NCBI GenBank assembly: GCA_963678705.1
Contig: OY783217.1
Coordinates: forward strand, 1,860,001 to 1,924,000
Source of the DNA: Panorpa germanica
Lineage: Eukaryota > Arthropoda > Insecta > Mecoptera > Panorpidae
Direction: 5' to 3'
DNA length: 64,000 bases
Position numbers and translations under genes: made by a program. This document shows positions 38,760 through 52,792 of the stretch, piece after piece (within the stretch, counting starts at the first letter, position 1; every line of letters begins with the position of its first letter). The notes under the pieces are model-generated. The model ran no database searches, was not told the DNA's origin, and saw only the letters and a program-made list of their open reading frames with translations.

Positions 38760-41328
38760 TGTTTCATGTCAATCCCACACAGTGATACTGCTATAAAGCT
38801 GTTTGATTAGAACGACTAATTAAAGAATATCTTCTGTCAAAACAAAAGTTGCATAAATATTATTATTAAGTATAAATGAATACAATTAACCTGCTCTATT
38901 TATAATTCGTTTAAATATACATATATTAACAAGAAAATATAAATATTTTTCAACATCCCAGCTAACACCAATTAAGACCAGTTTTTATTTTTAATTCAAT
39001 GAAATTCAATTCTTTTTAAGTTCGGATCTACTTCACAGTTGTTGTTTATTTAATTTTTAAAATTAATAGGACTATAAATTCAGATTGTACTCATCGCAGA
39101 GCTATGTACATTTCATAACAGAGCAGATTGTATTATATTATGGATTATACTTTACATTAACATGTATTCTTTTATATTATGCATAATGATTATTTTCAAT
39201 AAGTTAAAATTCTGAAATAAGTTTGTGATTATTAAAAACAAAATATGAAATAATATTTTGTTTATGTATTTAAATTAAGTTTAAAATCTCTTTAAATATT
39301 GGCCTAATTATGTATATATTTTGAAAAAAATGGTAAAATATTAAATAACATGGTTAGAAAACATGAGTTTAAATAAATTTTTATTTTGACAGCAAAACAG
39401 AAAAGGAAGCATAATCAAATAAATACTTTTAACTGCAAAGTATTAATATTGAAGTATATATTTTAAAACTATTTTTCCTACGAATGAAAATGAGTTGTAA
39501 TAAATTTAGAAAATAATTTATAAAGCAGAATAAGTCATAATGTGGGATTACAAGACTACGAAGTCAAAACAAGTTCTGAATCATTTAATCAAATTGCATT
39601 TAATGTCGAATAAAATAGTGTGAACCTAAACAGAATTTAGTAATAAATAATAGTGAATAATAGCATTTACAGTACATTTAAAAATAGTAAAAAAATTGAT
39701 ATAGATTAGTAATATAATAATGCAAATTAATTAAATGATTTTACATAAAATTAATTGAATTATGAAATACTTAGTCAATATAAATTAAAACTGAAGATCA
39801 TTCATAATAATTTATCTCAAATAATATAAACGATAAAGTAGAAAATATAGTTTATTTTCACAATCTTTCAAACATTTATAACATATGTCCGCTAAACACA
39901 AAAGATGGGTTTTACTTGAATCAGATTTAATATTTTACTTAAAGGAAACTTGTAATATTTATTTAAAAAAGGTCCTATTTTCTGATTTTAACGATATTTA
40001 ATAATTCTTTAATCCTTTATAAGGTGTTGTTTAAATAACTTAATCTTTGGAACGATATTTCTAAGAAGTTTTATTGTTAGATAAAATTTAAATGCACGTA
40101 ATTGTGATCAGCGGATATTTTTTTTAAATATTATTTGATCTTAAACGAAACAAATATGATGCTTTTCATAATATATTGCTTATTTAATAAGTGTTAGTTT
40201 TAAAGGCATACGCTTTATGTACAAGTCAATGTTATTCGTACTGATAATTAATATTACATATCTGATATTGATATATTTGTTACAAAACGAGTAATGATAT
40301 ATATACAGTCCATTTATTTAGATTTAACAATCAGGTCTTGTATAGGTGAAGTTACAAACTTGATGGTAATCATATTTTAATATCAGATATGATTCTTTCG
40401 AGTCAATATGTGGTCTGCATGTGTTTAAGTGTCTTTAACTCTTATAAATGTACGTGAGTCGTCTACCTTTTCATTATAGGTAATGAATAAATTTTAACAT
40501 AAAATTCAATGTCTTCATTGTTACTAGAAATTTGGAATTCGTTTTTATTTTCTAGAATTTTCTTGATATTTTCTATAAATAATTTATATACGTACAATAA
40601 ATAAATAATAAAACACCAATTACAAAACATTCCTGTCAAATTATAATAAATGTATAGATTATACGAAAAGACGAGCATCATATACGGACGATACAATGAA
40701 CAATTACATATTATAACAATATAAAACTGTTTAATAGAAAAGAGTCATATATATATATTTTAGAAAAAGATTTTATTCAGTAATTATTGATATTGTACAA
40801 TATTTACTTTTTATAATTGAAATTGTTTAACAGTTTGTGATATTTTTTTCAGTGTTCAAATTATTAAATATATACAAATACATACATTAAAAAATTGAGT
40901 TTTATTTTATATTTTATAAGTAGTCAAAGCTTATTCAATAGAAACCTGCCCTATAATTCATAGGAATATATATTCAAAACAAAAAGTGACAAATATTATG
41001 CATTATATTCTAACTTGCCAGAGTAGCAACCTACGAACTAGAACAATTTTTTCACTACAAATATTTATTTAAACTTAAGCAGATTTTTTTCTTGTTCAAT
41101 CAAATTAAATTTCTTTAAAGTGAGGTCCTAATTTACAACCGAAATTTCTTTAATAATTTAAAGAAAGTGCAATAATATATTATTACACAATAATAATTAA
41201 TTAAGTATGCTAAGGTTAACTATTCTTTTATGTTCTGTATAATACTTACTTTCAATAAGATCATTTAAGATTAATAAGATCATTTTCCAGCAAAATAGGA
41301 AAGGAGACATTTTTCGAAGAGATTTAAT
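38760..41328. other. 3' UTR and AT-rich intergenic DNA
   Basis: About 2.6 kb after the MEK stop, very AT-rich, with no credible open frame. It presumably includes the MEK 3' UTR and that of the convergent coiled-coil gene; TTTATT at 41064 could be the latter's poly(A) signal. No repeats stand out. Confidence 0.5.
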
Positions 41329-42137
41329 TTATATTTTAAAACTAGCCACAAGCTTTAAGTTGCTATTTTCCTTTTTCAGTTTCTCAATATCTCTTTTTAA
41401 TTTGTTTAAATCATCTACAAGATCATCTGCTGCTAAATTTTGTTCCAATTCTAAATATTCCTGAAATAAATAACATAGGAGTTATACTACCGAAATATTT
41501 AAATTAGAGAAATAGAAAAAAAGTATGTAAACCTTAAAATGCTGTGTTGATTGTGCAATTGTGTTTATTTTTGATTCAATTAAAGCAAGTTCCGTGATAA
41601 CACCTTCTTTATCTGATATATTTTCTGAATTTTGCAGCTCTCTGAAAGGTGAAATGTTATCAATTAAAATATTCTAACAGAAGAGCAATATGTGTTGCTA
41701 AGTATAGACAAACCGTTTTACCTCTCAAGTCTGGCATTTGTTTTCTTTTGTAAACTTGTTAGGTTTTCAATATTTTTTATTTGGTCATTTAATTCAAGCA
41801 TTTCCCAATTTACTTTAGAATCAAATTCCAATCTCTGTGCATACCACAATAGAAAACGATTTTTATTCATATCAGTAATTTCACAAATTTGCTGACATTT
41901 GACATTATCTGTTATAGCTTTCATTGCATCAGCAGATAGTTTTTCAGCAGATAAACCAAACCGTGAGAGTAGTTCTTTATTTTTGACATCTAAATTTTAA
42001 TTATTTTATTTTATTAGGATTCAAAATATTGACATTTTATTATGTTTGGATTATTATATTAATTACTTACCTAATCTTTGATATTCTAAAGTTGCTTTTT
42101 TTAAAACACTATTTAAACTGTCTTCCGAATATTCCAT
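41329..42137 (-). CDS. Small coiled-coil protein of unknown identity
   Basis: Four exons with clean GT-AG junctions encode 191 residues: 42071-42137, 41722-41989, 41533-41641, 41329-41460. Not recognised. The protein starts MEYSEDSLNSVLKKATLEY and is rich in Leu, Lys, Glu and Asn. A probable coiled coil spans about residues 85-125 (WEMLELNDQIKNIENL..QKKTNARL). A second lies at the end (DDLNKLKRDIEKLKKENSNLKL). Between them is ELALIESKINTIAQSTQHFKEYL. A segment near 70 (NRFLLWYAQRLEFD) looks like a conserved amphipathic helix. Length and all-helical character would suit a subunit of a larger assembly, such as an augmin, kinetochore or tethering complex, but no family motif supports any of these. 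No signal peptide or membrane span. Confidence 0.75.
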
Positions 42138-43961
42138 ATTTTTTATTATGAAATAATTACTTGTAATGCTACGTGATATCTTTTTTAGGCAATCGAATTG
42201 AGGAATATTAAATTGTTCCTAATAATATAATTGATGATAATATTAAACACAGTATTGTTTGAATGCACTTCAATGCTAAAAATTTAAAATCAACTGACAG
42301 AGATAATCCAGATGATCTTGACACTTAATGGATAGAAACGTCTAGTTAATAATTTTTCACAAAAATAGATGGCAGTATAATATACTTATTGTATTTGGCG
42401 GGGAGGGTTAAATTTAAAATTGCTAACTTTTATTTCGCGTTGTTGTGCTGAACATTTGTTAATTAGTAACTTCTGAACGTTTACTTTGAACTAGGAGAAC
42501 TTATTACTTATACAATAAACACTTATTCACAAAACACTTTTATAAGAATGTAAATATAAAGAGTATAATAATTGTAGTAAAATATATTTTACAATATAAT
42601 ATTGGGATATTTGATGTAATTGTCCCTACCCATCATTTCATGAATAAGTGGGATATTTTATAATGATTTACATTTGCTTAATAACTATAATGATATGCAT
42701 GGCAAGCTTTTGCTTATGAATTATTTTAAATATTCGAATCAAGTTAACATATTCCCTATAACAAGTTTTTTATGTATGAAAATCGTATTTTTTAATTTTA
42801 TGTAATATTCATGAACCTGTAGTTACGACATTATTAATATTCAAGTAGAAATTTTCTTATAAACATACATTTTTGATTCGTGTTATATATTAACTAGCAA
42901 TTCCTTGTATATCAATAACATAAATAAAATTTAAGCAGCAATAACAAATAAAAGTATTATTTTAAGAAATGAGATACAGGAAGAGGTAACTTAATTTATC
43001 TTTATATATTTTATACATTTGTACACTACCAATATTCGTCAGAAAAATCTGATTTTTGCATTGAAATTTATTCGTATTTTTCGTCAAAAATTTTATTTTA
43101 ATGCTTATTTTAAAGTAAAAACAATTTTTATTATCCATAAAAAATATTAATAAAGTTGAACATCTATTTGACATCTTTTCCGAATATATTGACTTAGAGG
43201 GACCGAACTTTGCATACTTACTGATGAATGCCTCACGGGTTACATTAAATAACTTAAACTTATTAAATAACTGCGTATTTCGTCAATGATTGTGAGTATC
43301 CTTGTTTATATTTCGGAGGTTTTAAAATCATAATAATAAGGAAAGAACTGTAATCATCTATGATTGTTGTTAATTGTTAATTGCACTCAATAATACTAAT
43401 ATTACAGAACTTGTATTATTTCATATGCATGGTAACTTCAATGAAATAGAAACTAACATTTAACGAAACTGAATTCATATTGAGTTAAGTTCTATTTCAT
43501 GAAACAAAACTATCTCCATCTGATCCTAGGACTGAGATTCTATCCTATCCTATCGTGTTATTCTTGATGTTCGATAACAAAATTAATTTTTGTGTGTTTA
43601 ATAATTGCAAATAATAATTTGTATACTATCATGGACGATTATTGATTCTTTCCTTAATAACAAAGAGAAGATCTATAACTACGTATATAATTTGTTCCTA
43701 TTTATTAATCTCTATATGTTAACTATAGCTATATTAGTTATTTGATATCATTCATCATCTCTAGACCAGTAAAAAAATACATAAGTCTATGAAAAAAAAA
43801 CTTATTATTATTTAACAAATAAGACGACTGGTTGGGTCGGTCGATGTATCTAATATTAGTTATTATAACTACTGCTTTGATAACTTAATGATAAACAATA
43901 TTATTTAACATAATACGTATAGGTGCCTTAATATGAATTGAATTTTTGGGTAAAGGTGGGG
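42138..43961. other. Intergenic DNA, nothing recognised
   Basis: AT-rich region between the coiled-coil gene start and the 3' end of the transporter, both on the minus strand. It must contain the promoter of the former and the 3' UTR of the latter. No repeats or RNA genes seen. Confidence 0.5.
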
Positions 43962-46900
43962 TCAGGAAAGTGGTTCGCGTGTTGTATTTGGTAAAAACAG
44001 GCACATAAGACCACCACCAGCTAGCAGTATAGCCACAATAAAGGTAGGAGCCGGGCAATACATGTCCAAGAGTGTCGCTATGACGACATTGCCAATTATT
44101 CCGCCTAGACGAGCTGCAACCATGGAAATCGCTACACCTGTGGCGCTGTTGGAAGAGATGGTTAGTTGTTGTTTATTTGTATTATTGAATATGATTTAAA
44201 TTTAAATTTATATTTACCGTAAGTTTGTGGGGAACACTTCGGTGATCAAGCAATCTAAAGCTGCATTTCCGCAGGAAATGACGGAACTGAAGACTGCAGA
44301 GACTACCAGATTGTGGTGTTTGTTATAGACAAAGTACATGCAGGCAGAGCATATACCGGATGTAAACGTACTGAACACTAAAAGAAATTTTTAACATTTT
44401 TTAATAAAATATGCACTCGAGTAGTCTTGTAGAATTTTATAACTGGATACACTTAGATTTTTATATTTACCTAAGAAGAACTTTCTTCCCAAGCGGTCCA
44501 TTCCTAGAACAGCAATAATGTTGCTTGGAATAGCTGCTGCAACTGTAATAAGTGATTCCAGGAACACCGCACTGGGAATATCATCGGAGCATTCCCCACC
44601 AGCTGAATGCGATCCATGGGAAACTACAAAATTTGTAACTTCACATACGGAAGCTTCAACATTGGGATGGATTCTAGAATATTCGTCGAAACGATTGAAC
44701 AATTCCGGGAACCACATCATTAGACCGTAATATCTGAAGAAAATTACAATTTAAGAAAGATGTATTTTGAAGAGTCATTGATATCGCATAATGCCCAATA
44801 CTCACCCAATATGGAATGTAAAATTGATTGTTATAGAAATCACAGTAAATTTTAAAATTGGCGAAACAAATAATTGTTTGCTGTTGTCCAGAATATCAAC
44901 CATCATATTCTTATATTTTCCTTTGACAATTTTCTTTGTCAAACCGTCTGCTCGAATTATTTCCTCAACTATAAGTTCTTTAACTGGGTAAAAGTCACGA
45001 CTTTTTCCTGTATTTGTGGCGTAAATTCCTTTGAAAATATCAAGAGCTTCTTCATGTCGTCCACGAGATATTAAAAATTTAGGACTCTCGGGTAAAAAGA
45101 ATAACAATACAGCAACAATAAACGATGGTACAGCACAAATCAATAAGAAAATTCGCCATGAGTTGTAAGTGAAGACCTCACTTTCTACTCCGATATCTGT
45201 AACGAAAATTTTATTATGAACGAAACTAAAGTTGGAAGAATTTGAAGGAGAGCGTGAAAGAGTTTTATGTTTTCTGTACCTGTAGGAATGATTAGCCAAG
45301 CAAGTCCTGCAACGAATAGATTTCCTAATGTCCAAAAGGCGGCCATGAAGCTGAGCATAGATCCTCTTTTTGACTTAGGCTGAAATTCTGCAAAGTATGA
45401 CCAAATAACTGGCCCACTACCACCCAATCTATAAACCAGAAAAATAGATTAATATGAATCAAATTCATGCCATGCAAGCATAAAAAAATTGCTCTGAGAT
45501 GAAGAATATACTTACGCGGCTCCATTAAGGAAACGGAAGAACATGAACAGCTCATAATTTTGACTGAATGATGATGCAACAATACATAATGCATTCATAA
45601 AAGAAATGGCTATCAAAACTTTCTTTCTGCCAAGCGAGTCTGCCACAGAACCCCAGGCATACGCTCCGACCATCATACCAATGAAGATGATGGAATTAAG
45701 CCACCCCTTCGTGTGCGTGTTGAGATTGAGATCGCACTGGGCTGAAGGAAGAATGAACGACATCGAGATGACGTCCATCTCCTCGCTGGTACTGACGAAC
45801 CCACATACTGCCAGCAGGATATAGTGGAACTTGCCATATTCTGAAATTTTTTGAATTTCTTGTTATAATATTTTTTGGGCAAGTCAATAACTTTCAAAAG
45901 TCGGTTTAGATACAAAATTAATAAATATTCTGCTAATAACATTTATGTTACTTACCGGCTAGTTCTATCGCTCTCTCGAAGTCAGCTTTTTCGGTTGATC
46001 CTTTTTCCGGGTCAGATTTTCCTTTCTCATACAGCGTCGAAACTACTAAATTTAAAAAAATAAATATACGTTATTAATTTTCAAATTTTCTGGTATTCAA
46101 AGTCAAGTTCTTCCTACCTTTGAGCTCTAGGTCGTTGGAACCGCACCCGTTCTTTAGTCGATCGTCTTTTACATCACAGTCTAAAAACGCAATACAAATT
46201 TCCAATTATTTTACATGTTTACATAAATAATTTTTAATTGAGTAAGGCATATCGATCAGTGCTATCTCTGATACCGGAAACTAAGAAATTAATTAAGAAA
46301 TCTTTAAACATTTGCTAAGTACTTATAAAGCGGACGGCAATAATATCTAAAAATGTAACAAAGAGTAGATTATTATAAATCTAAAACTTTAATTTATATG
46401 AAAAAATAGCATAGTGAAAATACAAAAATAAATAAATTATTTTGAAACAGTAATAATAAATTTGGCAACACTGTAAATTGGTGCTTTGACAGCTAAGTTG
46501 TTGGTAAGTCAAATTTTGTTTATGTACACATATGCTATAAGATTTTAAAACAAGTCCAATTATATTTTTGACGCAAGATCTAGAATGACCTTGTAAAACT
46601 CCAATTATCTATATGATAGCCGTAACACCGAGTGTCTGTATAACAGTGCGGTAGTAATTAAATGTAAGAATGGAACCTTACGCAATAAACAACCAAATTG
46701 TCGTGTTTCTTGAAAGCTAAAATGACCAAATACAGTGAGTCTTCAAAGTAAATCTAAAATATTTTCTTCTGTAAAAAATAATAGTGTTTGTAAGACAGCG
46801 CTGCTAATACTGCTGTTTTTAAAGATCTACGGATTCTGTACGAGCCTTACGATCTTACGATAAGACTGTCTTAAAAGCTAATGTAAAAGATTGCAAAGCT

Positions 46901-47792
46901 AGCCACACACAATCATACATTTCGATGTTATTTTACATTGGTATAACTATAACTCTTCGACCTAGTGGTAAATTTTTTTCTGGCCTTCCTAAGGTATTAG
47001 ACCGCACGCACACGGGTCGACTGTTTTGCAACGCGAGTCCCAAACCGTTTGGGAATGCAAACGTTGACTGTGTATATACACAGTGAAGATCACAACACAA
47101 CTACGTTCATTGGTAAAAATCATAATAACTAATCAGTTTGTAATTTCTTTATTAGCTTAGCATTACTCCCACTCCATATTTATTTTTAGGATATAATAAG
47201 TAAATATAATTTATTATTATACTGCTATTAAATTATAAATTTTAATATAAAAATTATACTTTTTCTTAAAATAAATTATTAGTTTTCAATGATTTACTTT
47301 TTTTAAATAATTATTAATTAACTGAGCATTGTATGCTATGTTATAATTGATTTGAGTACGAACTCAATTTGGTCAACATATAATAATAGCAATATCTTCC
47401 CCAGTAAACAATTTAGTGAAGTGTCCTGTTTTGTGACGTTTCTATCACTAACGCATTTCAATTATAGTTCGCATCAACTTTATCTTTATTTGTATTCCGA
47501 CAGATGGAGTGGTTTTGCCATTTGTAACCGATAAAATATACATTTTATAAGAACGACTATGAGAGACTCTCTTATGACAAAAAATCATACGCATCTTCAA
47601 TATGATGGCAAAGTGATTCCAAAATGTTTACTGGGTCTGATCTGATCAGATTTTCCTTCGGATTGCCTTTATAGTCATTTTATTAAATATCAAATACCTA
47701 ATTTGCATTTATTTGATAAGAGAATTATTAAAAAATATATATTTTTTGTACTCACTCTGTAAGTTCTTCGGCCCGGGCTCACTCTCTACCAT
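43962..47792 (-). CDS. SV2-like major facilitator transporter
   Basis: Nine coding exons give 553 residues: 47756-47792, 46118-46180, 45956-46045, 45516-45840, 45280-45428, 44806-45196, 44471-44733, 44218-44377, 43962-44145. The family includes synaptic vesicle glycoprotein 2 and SVOP; insects have many non-neuronal members with unknown substrates. A polar cytosolic N-terminus (about 65 residues) is followed by MFS helices. TM1 carries ILLAVCGFVSTSEEMDVISM. The MFS signature GSVADSLGRKK is near 127-137. SWRIFLLICAVPSFIVAVL then PESPKFLISRGRHEEAL marks TM6 and the cytosolic loop. A Cys-containing extracytosolic loop follows (ASVCEVTN, GGECSDD), then DRLGRKFFLG and an end of NTTREPLS. Twelve spans are expected. 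The first coding exon has only 12 codons and one base, followed by a 1.6-kb intron. An acceptor at about 47815-47830 implies a further upstream non-coding exon. Confidence 0.92.
46181..47755 (-). other. Large first intron of the transporter gene
   Basis: The intron between the first and second coding exons. It contains a MITE (47400-47635), a CCCAAACCGTTTGGG palindrome at about 47040-47054 and otherwise AT-rich sequence. No internal exon was needed to keep the frame. Confidence 0.6.
47400..47635. mobile_element. MITE family A, copy 1 (236 bp)
   Basis: Ends are CCCAGTAAACA and TGTTTACTGGG, a perfect 11-bp inverted pair. The interior (TGTGACGTTTCTATCAC, TAGTTCGCATCAACTTTATC, GTATTCCGACAG) matches the copy at 57303 closely in the same orientation. 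No coding capacity. Confidence 0.85.
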
Positions 47793-50700
47793 TCTATGTA
47801 CACGAATGTCGATAGATTTCTGCTGGCGCAAGAGTAGAAAAAAACGGAAGACTTTATAAAGTTTGGGGATAAATGAAGGTCACTTGAGAGCTGAAAGAAA
47901 TAATTATAATAACTACTTAATTTCATTTATATTTATATGACTACCACATTCATAAAAACATATCACACACACTTAAAAATCGAAATTATACTCATATATA
48001 TTGGGGCACATAACTTTCAGCCGGTACTGCATCCATAAAGAATTTCGCAGAAATGTTATACAATTTCAGTTGACTGAGTTAACAATTAAGAATTGCAAGA
48101 TAAGATATTTTACATAAATAACATCATGGTTAATTAAGTACACAAACAAATTGTAAGGTTGCATATTGTGTTGTTATTTATTATCTAATGTATTATGTTG
48201 CTACATATTGAAAACAATAATACTGCAACACCGGGAGGCCTGAGGCAGGCAATAATAACAGAACCGCTCAAAACCAGATCACAAGTGTGCCAACGACTTG
48301 TACGTATTCATGTGCGTCCGCTGGTAGCAAGCAGAGCCTCTTCCACAACACTTTCTCCCACTGGAGGTTAAAAAAACACAATGCTTATGTTTTAGATTAT
48401 TTTGGGTAGGCAACAATTTTCTTTCTACGTCATGTAAAGGATCAAAACTGAATTAAAATTTCCGAAAATCCTCAAAAAGGTTGTAATCAGTTTATATTGA
48501 GAACTATACTTCGCCCAAACTTTTGCATTTTGGTGAAAATAATGTTACATACTAATAATGTTCTGAGATTATAAAAACTGATAATATAGTTTCAGGTCGG
48601 AAATAGATCAACTTTAAATAAAATAAATAATTATATATAAAAAAAAATATTTGCAATGTCTTGTTAAAGTCATTGGCCGTTCAAATCATTGGCATCAAGA
48701 TATAGCTTAACCTTTATCTTAAATAATATATATTTGCCATTAATGATATTTAAAAAAAACTGCTAGTTACATTGACATCAATGCAATCACCAATCAATAT
48801 GCCGTCTGTCGTTTGCCGTGTTTCGTGTGTGACCTTATCAAGTGGGGGGTAGCATAATTACATTGTGACATATTTTTTACAAAATATATTTAAATTACTT
48901 TCACAGCCTGGGGTGCTAAGCATATAGATTTGTTTCTGTCTCTCAATTTGTTATAAATGTTTATTTTATCAAAGTACGAGTATACAAATAGTTTTAATAC
49001 ATGAATACTCTAGAATAAATCAACAATGCAGAGCACCCAAAAACTTTGAGAAAAATTGTATAATATGTAATGAAGAACGCATGCGCACTTGCTAGCCTAA
49101 GAGCAGATGGCTGGTCTTTATATATATTTTACACAATATTGTTGGAAACCAACTTCCGCTAGACTCTAGTGCTATTAAAAAAATGACCAAAAGCTACTAA
49201 CTAAATCTATTGAACAACAGCCATCTTTTTTACCTAATTTTTTTAAGTGTTTTGTAAGAGAATATGTAAAGAGCTCTTATCATTTTTAGCTCAGAATGCG
49301 TTATACGTTCATACGTTAAGATGGCATTGTCTGAAATATCGATCAAGAGATTTAATAAATAATTCTCTGTCATGCAACATTGAGCAGTTGTCCAATGAAA
49401 TGGGTGGTGATGACAAATAATTTTTATCAAGTTCGACCTGTTTAAGAAATTATTTTGGCCATGAGACAATCAAGAGCAAATTGATAAACAACCAAACAAG
49501 CCCGAAAACCTGATATAAGTTGTCTTTAAAGTATTTCGAATTATGTAGACCAGGGCTCCCCAAACAACAGCCCTAGGGTCATATAGGAGTACACACGACT
49601 TAACAAATAATACAAATTGAGGTAATAAATTAATTTAATTTATTTAAATTTCTATTTTATTGAAATCAGTTTTTAATCCAGTTAAATTTTAATGTAAACT
49701 TTAACGCCTTAAATAATTTCACTTCGAATACTGTTTCTGTCATTAGCCTATATAACTAATTCTTTTCCCCAAAAGTTTGAGCTCCCTGGTGTAGGCCATC
49801 ACCATGATCATGAACGAAAATCAGCGACACGACATCGAAATCATCAAGGACGTCATCCGCCGTCCGTTGCACGTCGCGTCGGTGGGCCCTGTGTTCAGCT
49901 ATGCTAATTAATTCAACTCGTTCAAGATGCAGAAGAATATCGGCCAAGGTTAACGGCTAACAGCTCATGACAGATGACAGATGACAGATGTCGTCAATCA
50001 AGGGTTTTAGCGATATTAGATTTGCGCAATTTTATAAGTCAACTAATTAGTGATATGAAGGACTTTATAAAACTAGTTATTCATTAATTGATTCGTTAAT
50101 TGATAATTAAAGTAAAACGACTCATTAATTAATTTATTAACTTTATTCAAGCAGGGCCACGTTAACTGCCAGCATTAACGCAATTGTTTGTATTTATTTA
50201 TTATCCGGTTCAAGTCACGAGGTTTTAATCACTTTAAAACAATCATTGCATAAAATAGGCTTGTGAACTCATTTCTAGCTGTGGTTTTCTTCATTTCTGA
50301 ATGAAATATAGGTTAGAAAAGTTACTAAAGTTGACGTTAACTATTGACTATTATTATTATTAGGTTGACTAATTATAATTAGAATTTCTGTTTCGCCCAT
50401 TAATTTTGACTTTATTTATCTTTGTTTACAACTTTCATAATAACTAAACTGTATGTATTTCACGAACCAGCCGTAAGCAAATGGCGCTTGACGTCTTACA
50501 ATCTCTTGAAAAGGAGATAGGTCTTAAAAGGAAGGAATGGAACACAACATCGACAACTTACTTCTGTCCTTTTAATGATGAAAGGGTCCAAAATTAGATA
50601 TTCATTAAATATTGGATAATTGTTCTGATAGCCAACTTTATAAACATATAGTACAGTTTTATAGAAATTAAGTCTTTCTCATCAAGTAATATTACCAGAT

Positions 50701-52161
50701 GTTGTAAATTGATTGTTTATTTGCATATCTATAATTATACTAATTAAAAATAACGTAAGAAGAAAGCATTTAACCATTCCAGGTATTTGGGGATTTCCCT
50801 TTTTAAAAACTTTGCAAAATTTGCTTTTATATATTTTTTGTATATATTTTTATTTATTATAAATTAAATCTTGAAGTACGCATTACGTAGTATGAGTAAT
50901 CAATTTAGATAATTAGTATAATTACTTTAAATGTTGATTTGCAAATAAATAAAAGTTGGTGCAATGTTGAAACTTACAAACGATTCGTCGCCAGAAGCGT
51001 ACCAAGAGGCAGTGCGGCGCAGGAAGTTGAAAACTCGGTTCAATTTTTGAGATTGAACAAATAGTTTCACTTGATTGTTAAAAAAGGTAATTTCAGATAG
51101 GTTGAAAGACAATTGTGCTCAATTAATGAGGTAACTGTGATTCAGAGATGCAAGCTCTTTTTAACAGGAGATTTTATGCTCTCTTTTATTTCAATAGGGG
51201 AACAAATTACTTGTAAATGGGACGGTGAAGATAATCTCAAATTAAGTACGCATTACGCGTAGTAATGTCGTATGACTCACACCTCTCTAATTAACATAAT
51301 GAAATGTCTTCGTGATTCACACCGCAAAATTCCCTTTTTTTATATTTGGTTCAAGTGTTAATTACTTATTGTAAAGGTACAAAAGTATTCAAATATTTTG
51401 CAGATGTTTTCGTGCATATGCCAAAATTGTTTTGAAAATCATGAACCAGAAGTAATGATTACAATATATAATATAATAATACAATTAAATAAATTCTTAA
51501 GAAAAGTGCATAATAATTAGCCTTCTGTGTTTTGGGATATTAAGATGAAACATTACTTCATGGTTCTACAGTTATATATACCTGGTAATAGTGTACTAAA
51601 ATGTAAATCGATTTACTATTTTCTACTGGCACTCCGTGTTTTTAAATATAAAAACGTTAACAACTTGCCACACGAAGTCATTAAATAGTATATCAATTAT
51701 GTAAATGATATATGCTGTGTTGAAAATCAAATTGAAATAGGTTCATAGACTTTTTCCATCATTTTTTGGTTTTTGCTTCATTGATCTCACGTTAAATTCA
51801 ATTCTATCCATTAACAATTTACTTCCTACCTCTCTTAACCTTTTAATCTAAAGTGTTATTCAAGTTCTACTTGTCACACAGAAAGCGTGCGACGTAGATA
51901 ATAATATCACTCTAGGAAACTTCAGTGACATAAAACTTTAACAGAATAATTTGTGAGTTACTTCCACTTAGTGTTAGTATAATTTCGTTCTGTTCCATGT
52001 ACTTTATCAACACCTATTATCTACTAATTATACTCTCAAGAACAAACCGGATACGACAATTATTTCATAAAGGACCATCACATGGCTTCTAAGTACTGCT
52101 CTAATCTTTAAACTGAATGTAGGAATTAAGAAGCTGGAAACTATGTTTTATTCATTTGACT
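47793..52161. other. Non-coding DNA upstream of the transporter
   Basis: No gene can be assigned. A GC-rich open segment at 49756-49947 and an exon-like segment at 50978-51060 (minus) stand out from the AT-rich background and are discussed as findings. A short run of GACAGAT repeats occurs at about 49972-49990. The rest shows nothing recognisable. Confidence 0.45.
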
Positions 52162-52792
52162 AAATGGGCTTGTGTCCTATGTCTTAATTTCTATAAAAAT
52201 GTACTATATATGGATAAAGTGAGTTACTAGAACCTCAAATGTTCAATTATTTTTTAATAACTCCTTATACATTAACAGATATTAACAATTAAAAAGTCAT
52301 TTTGTCTCTTTAATTATTAAAGGGATTCAACGTTGTACAAATTCTAAATGTATATGACATCACAATCGCTGCGAACCTTACAGCTCATAAATCTCTGCTA
52401 TATGTATTTATATATCAAAATATCAATTATTAGTTACAGCTATTTCAAGGAACAATAAAATTTCAATATTATGTCTGCCGTAGCAGGGTTAACTAAAATA
52501 AAAACTTATTATTCTTGGACTTGATTTGATTATTTTGACTACCAACAGTTACAAAACATTACTACAGCACTGACCTACTCAACAAATAACTGACGTTAAA
52601 ATGCATTTCACGTCATACAAATATGGCCGACAATTTCTAACGCTAAAACTACAATTCAATTTTTTAATTGCTATATTTCCGTCAACATTTAGATATTTAA
52701 TAAAATAGACACGCCAATACACATTTATTAACATCAATTTCAATCAACAATTGAAAAATCAACCACTAAAAAATAAGGACACAAGTCCATTG
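52162..52792. mobile_element. MITE family B, copy 2
   Basis: Ends AAATGGGCTTGTGTCC and GGACACAAGTCCATTG. It shares almost its whole length with the copies at 8856 and 60530, including the block starting ATGCATTTCACGTCATACAA. At 631 bp it is the longest of the three and may be closest to the full-length form. Confidence 0.8.
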
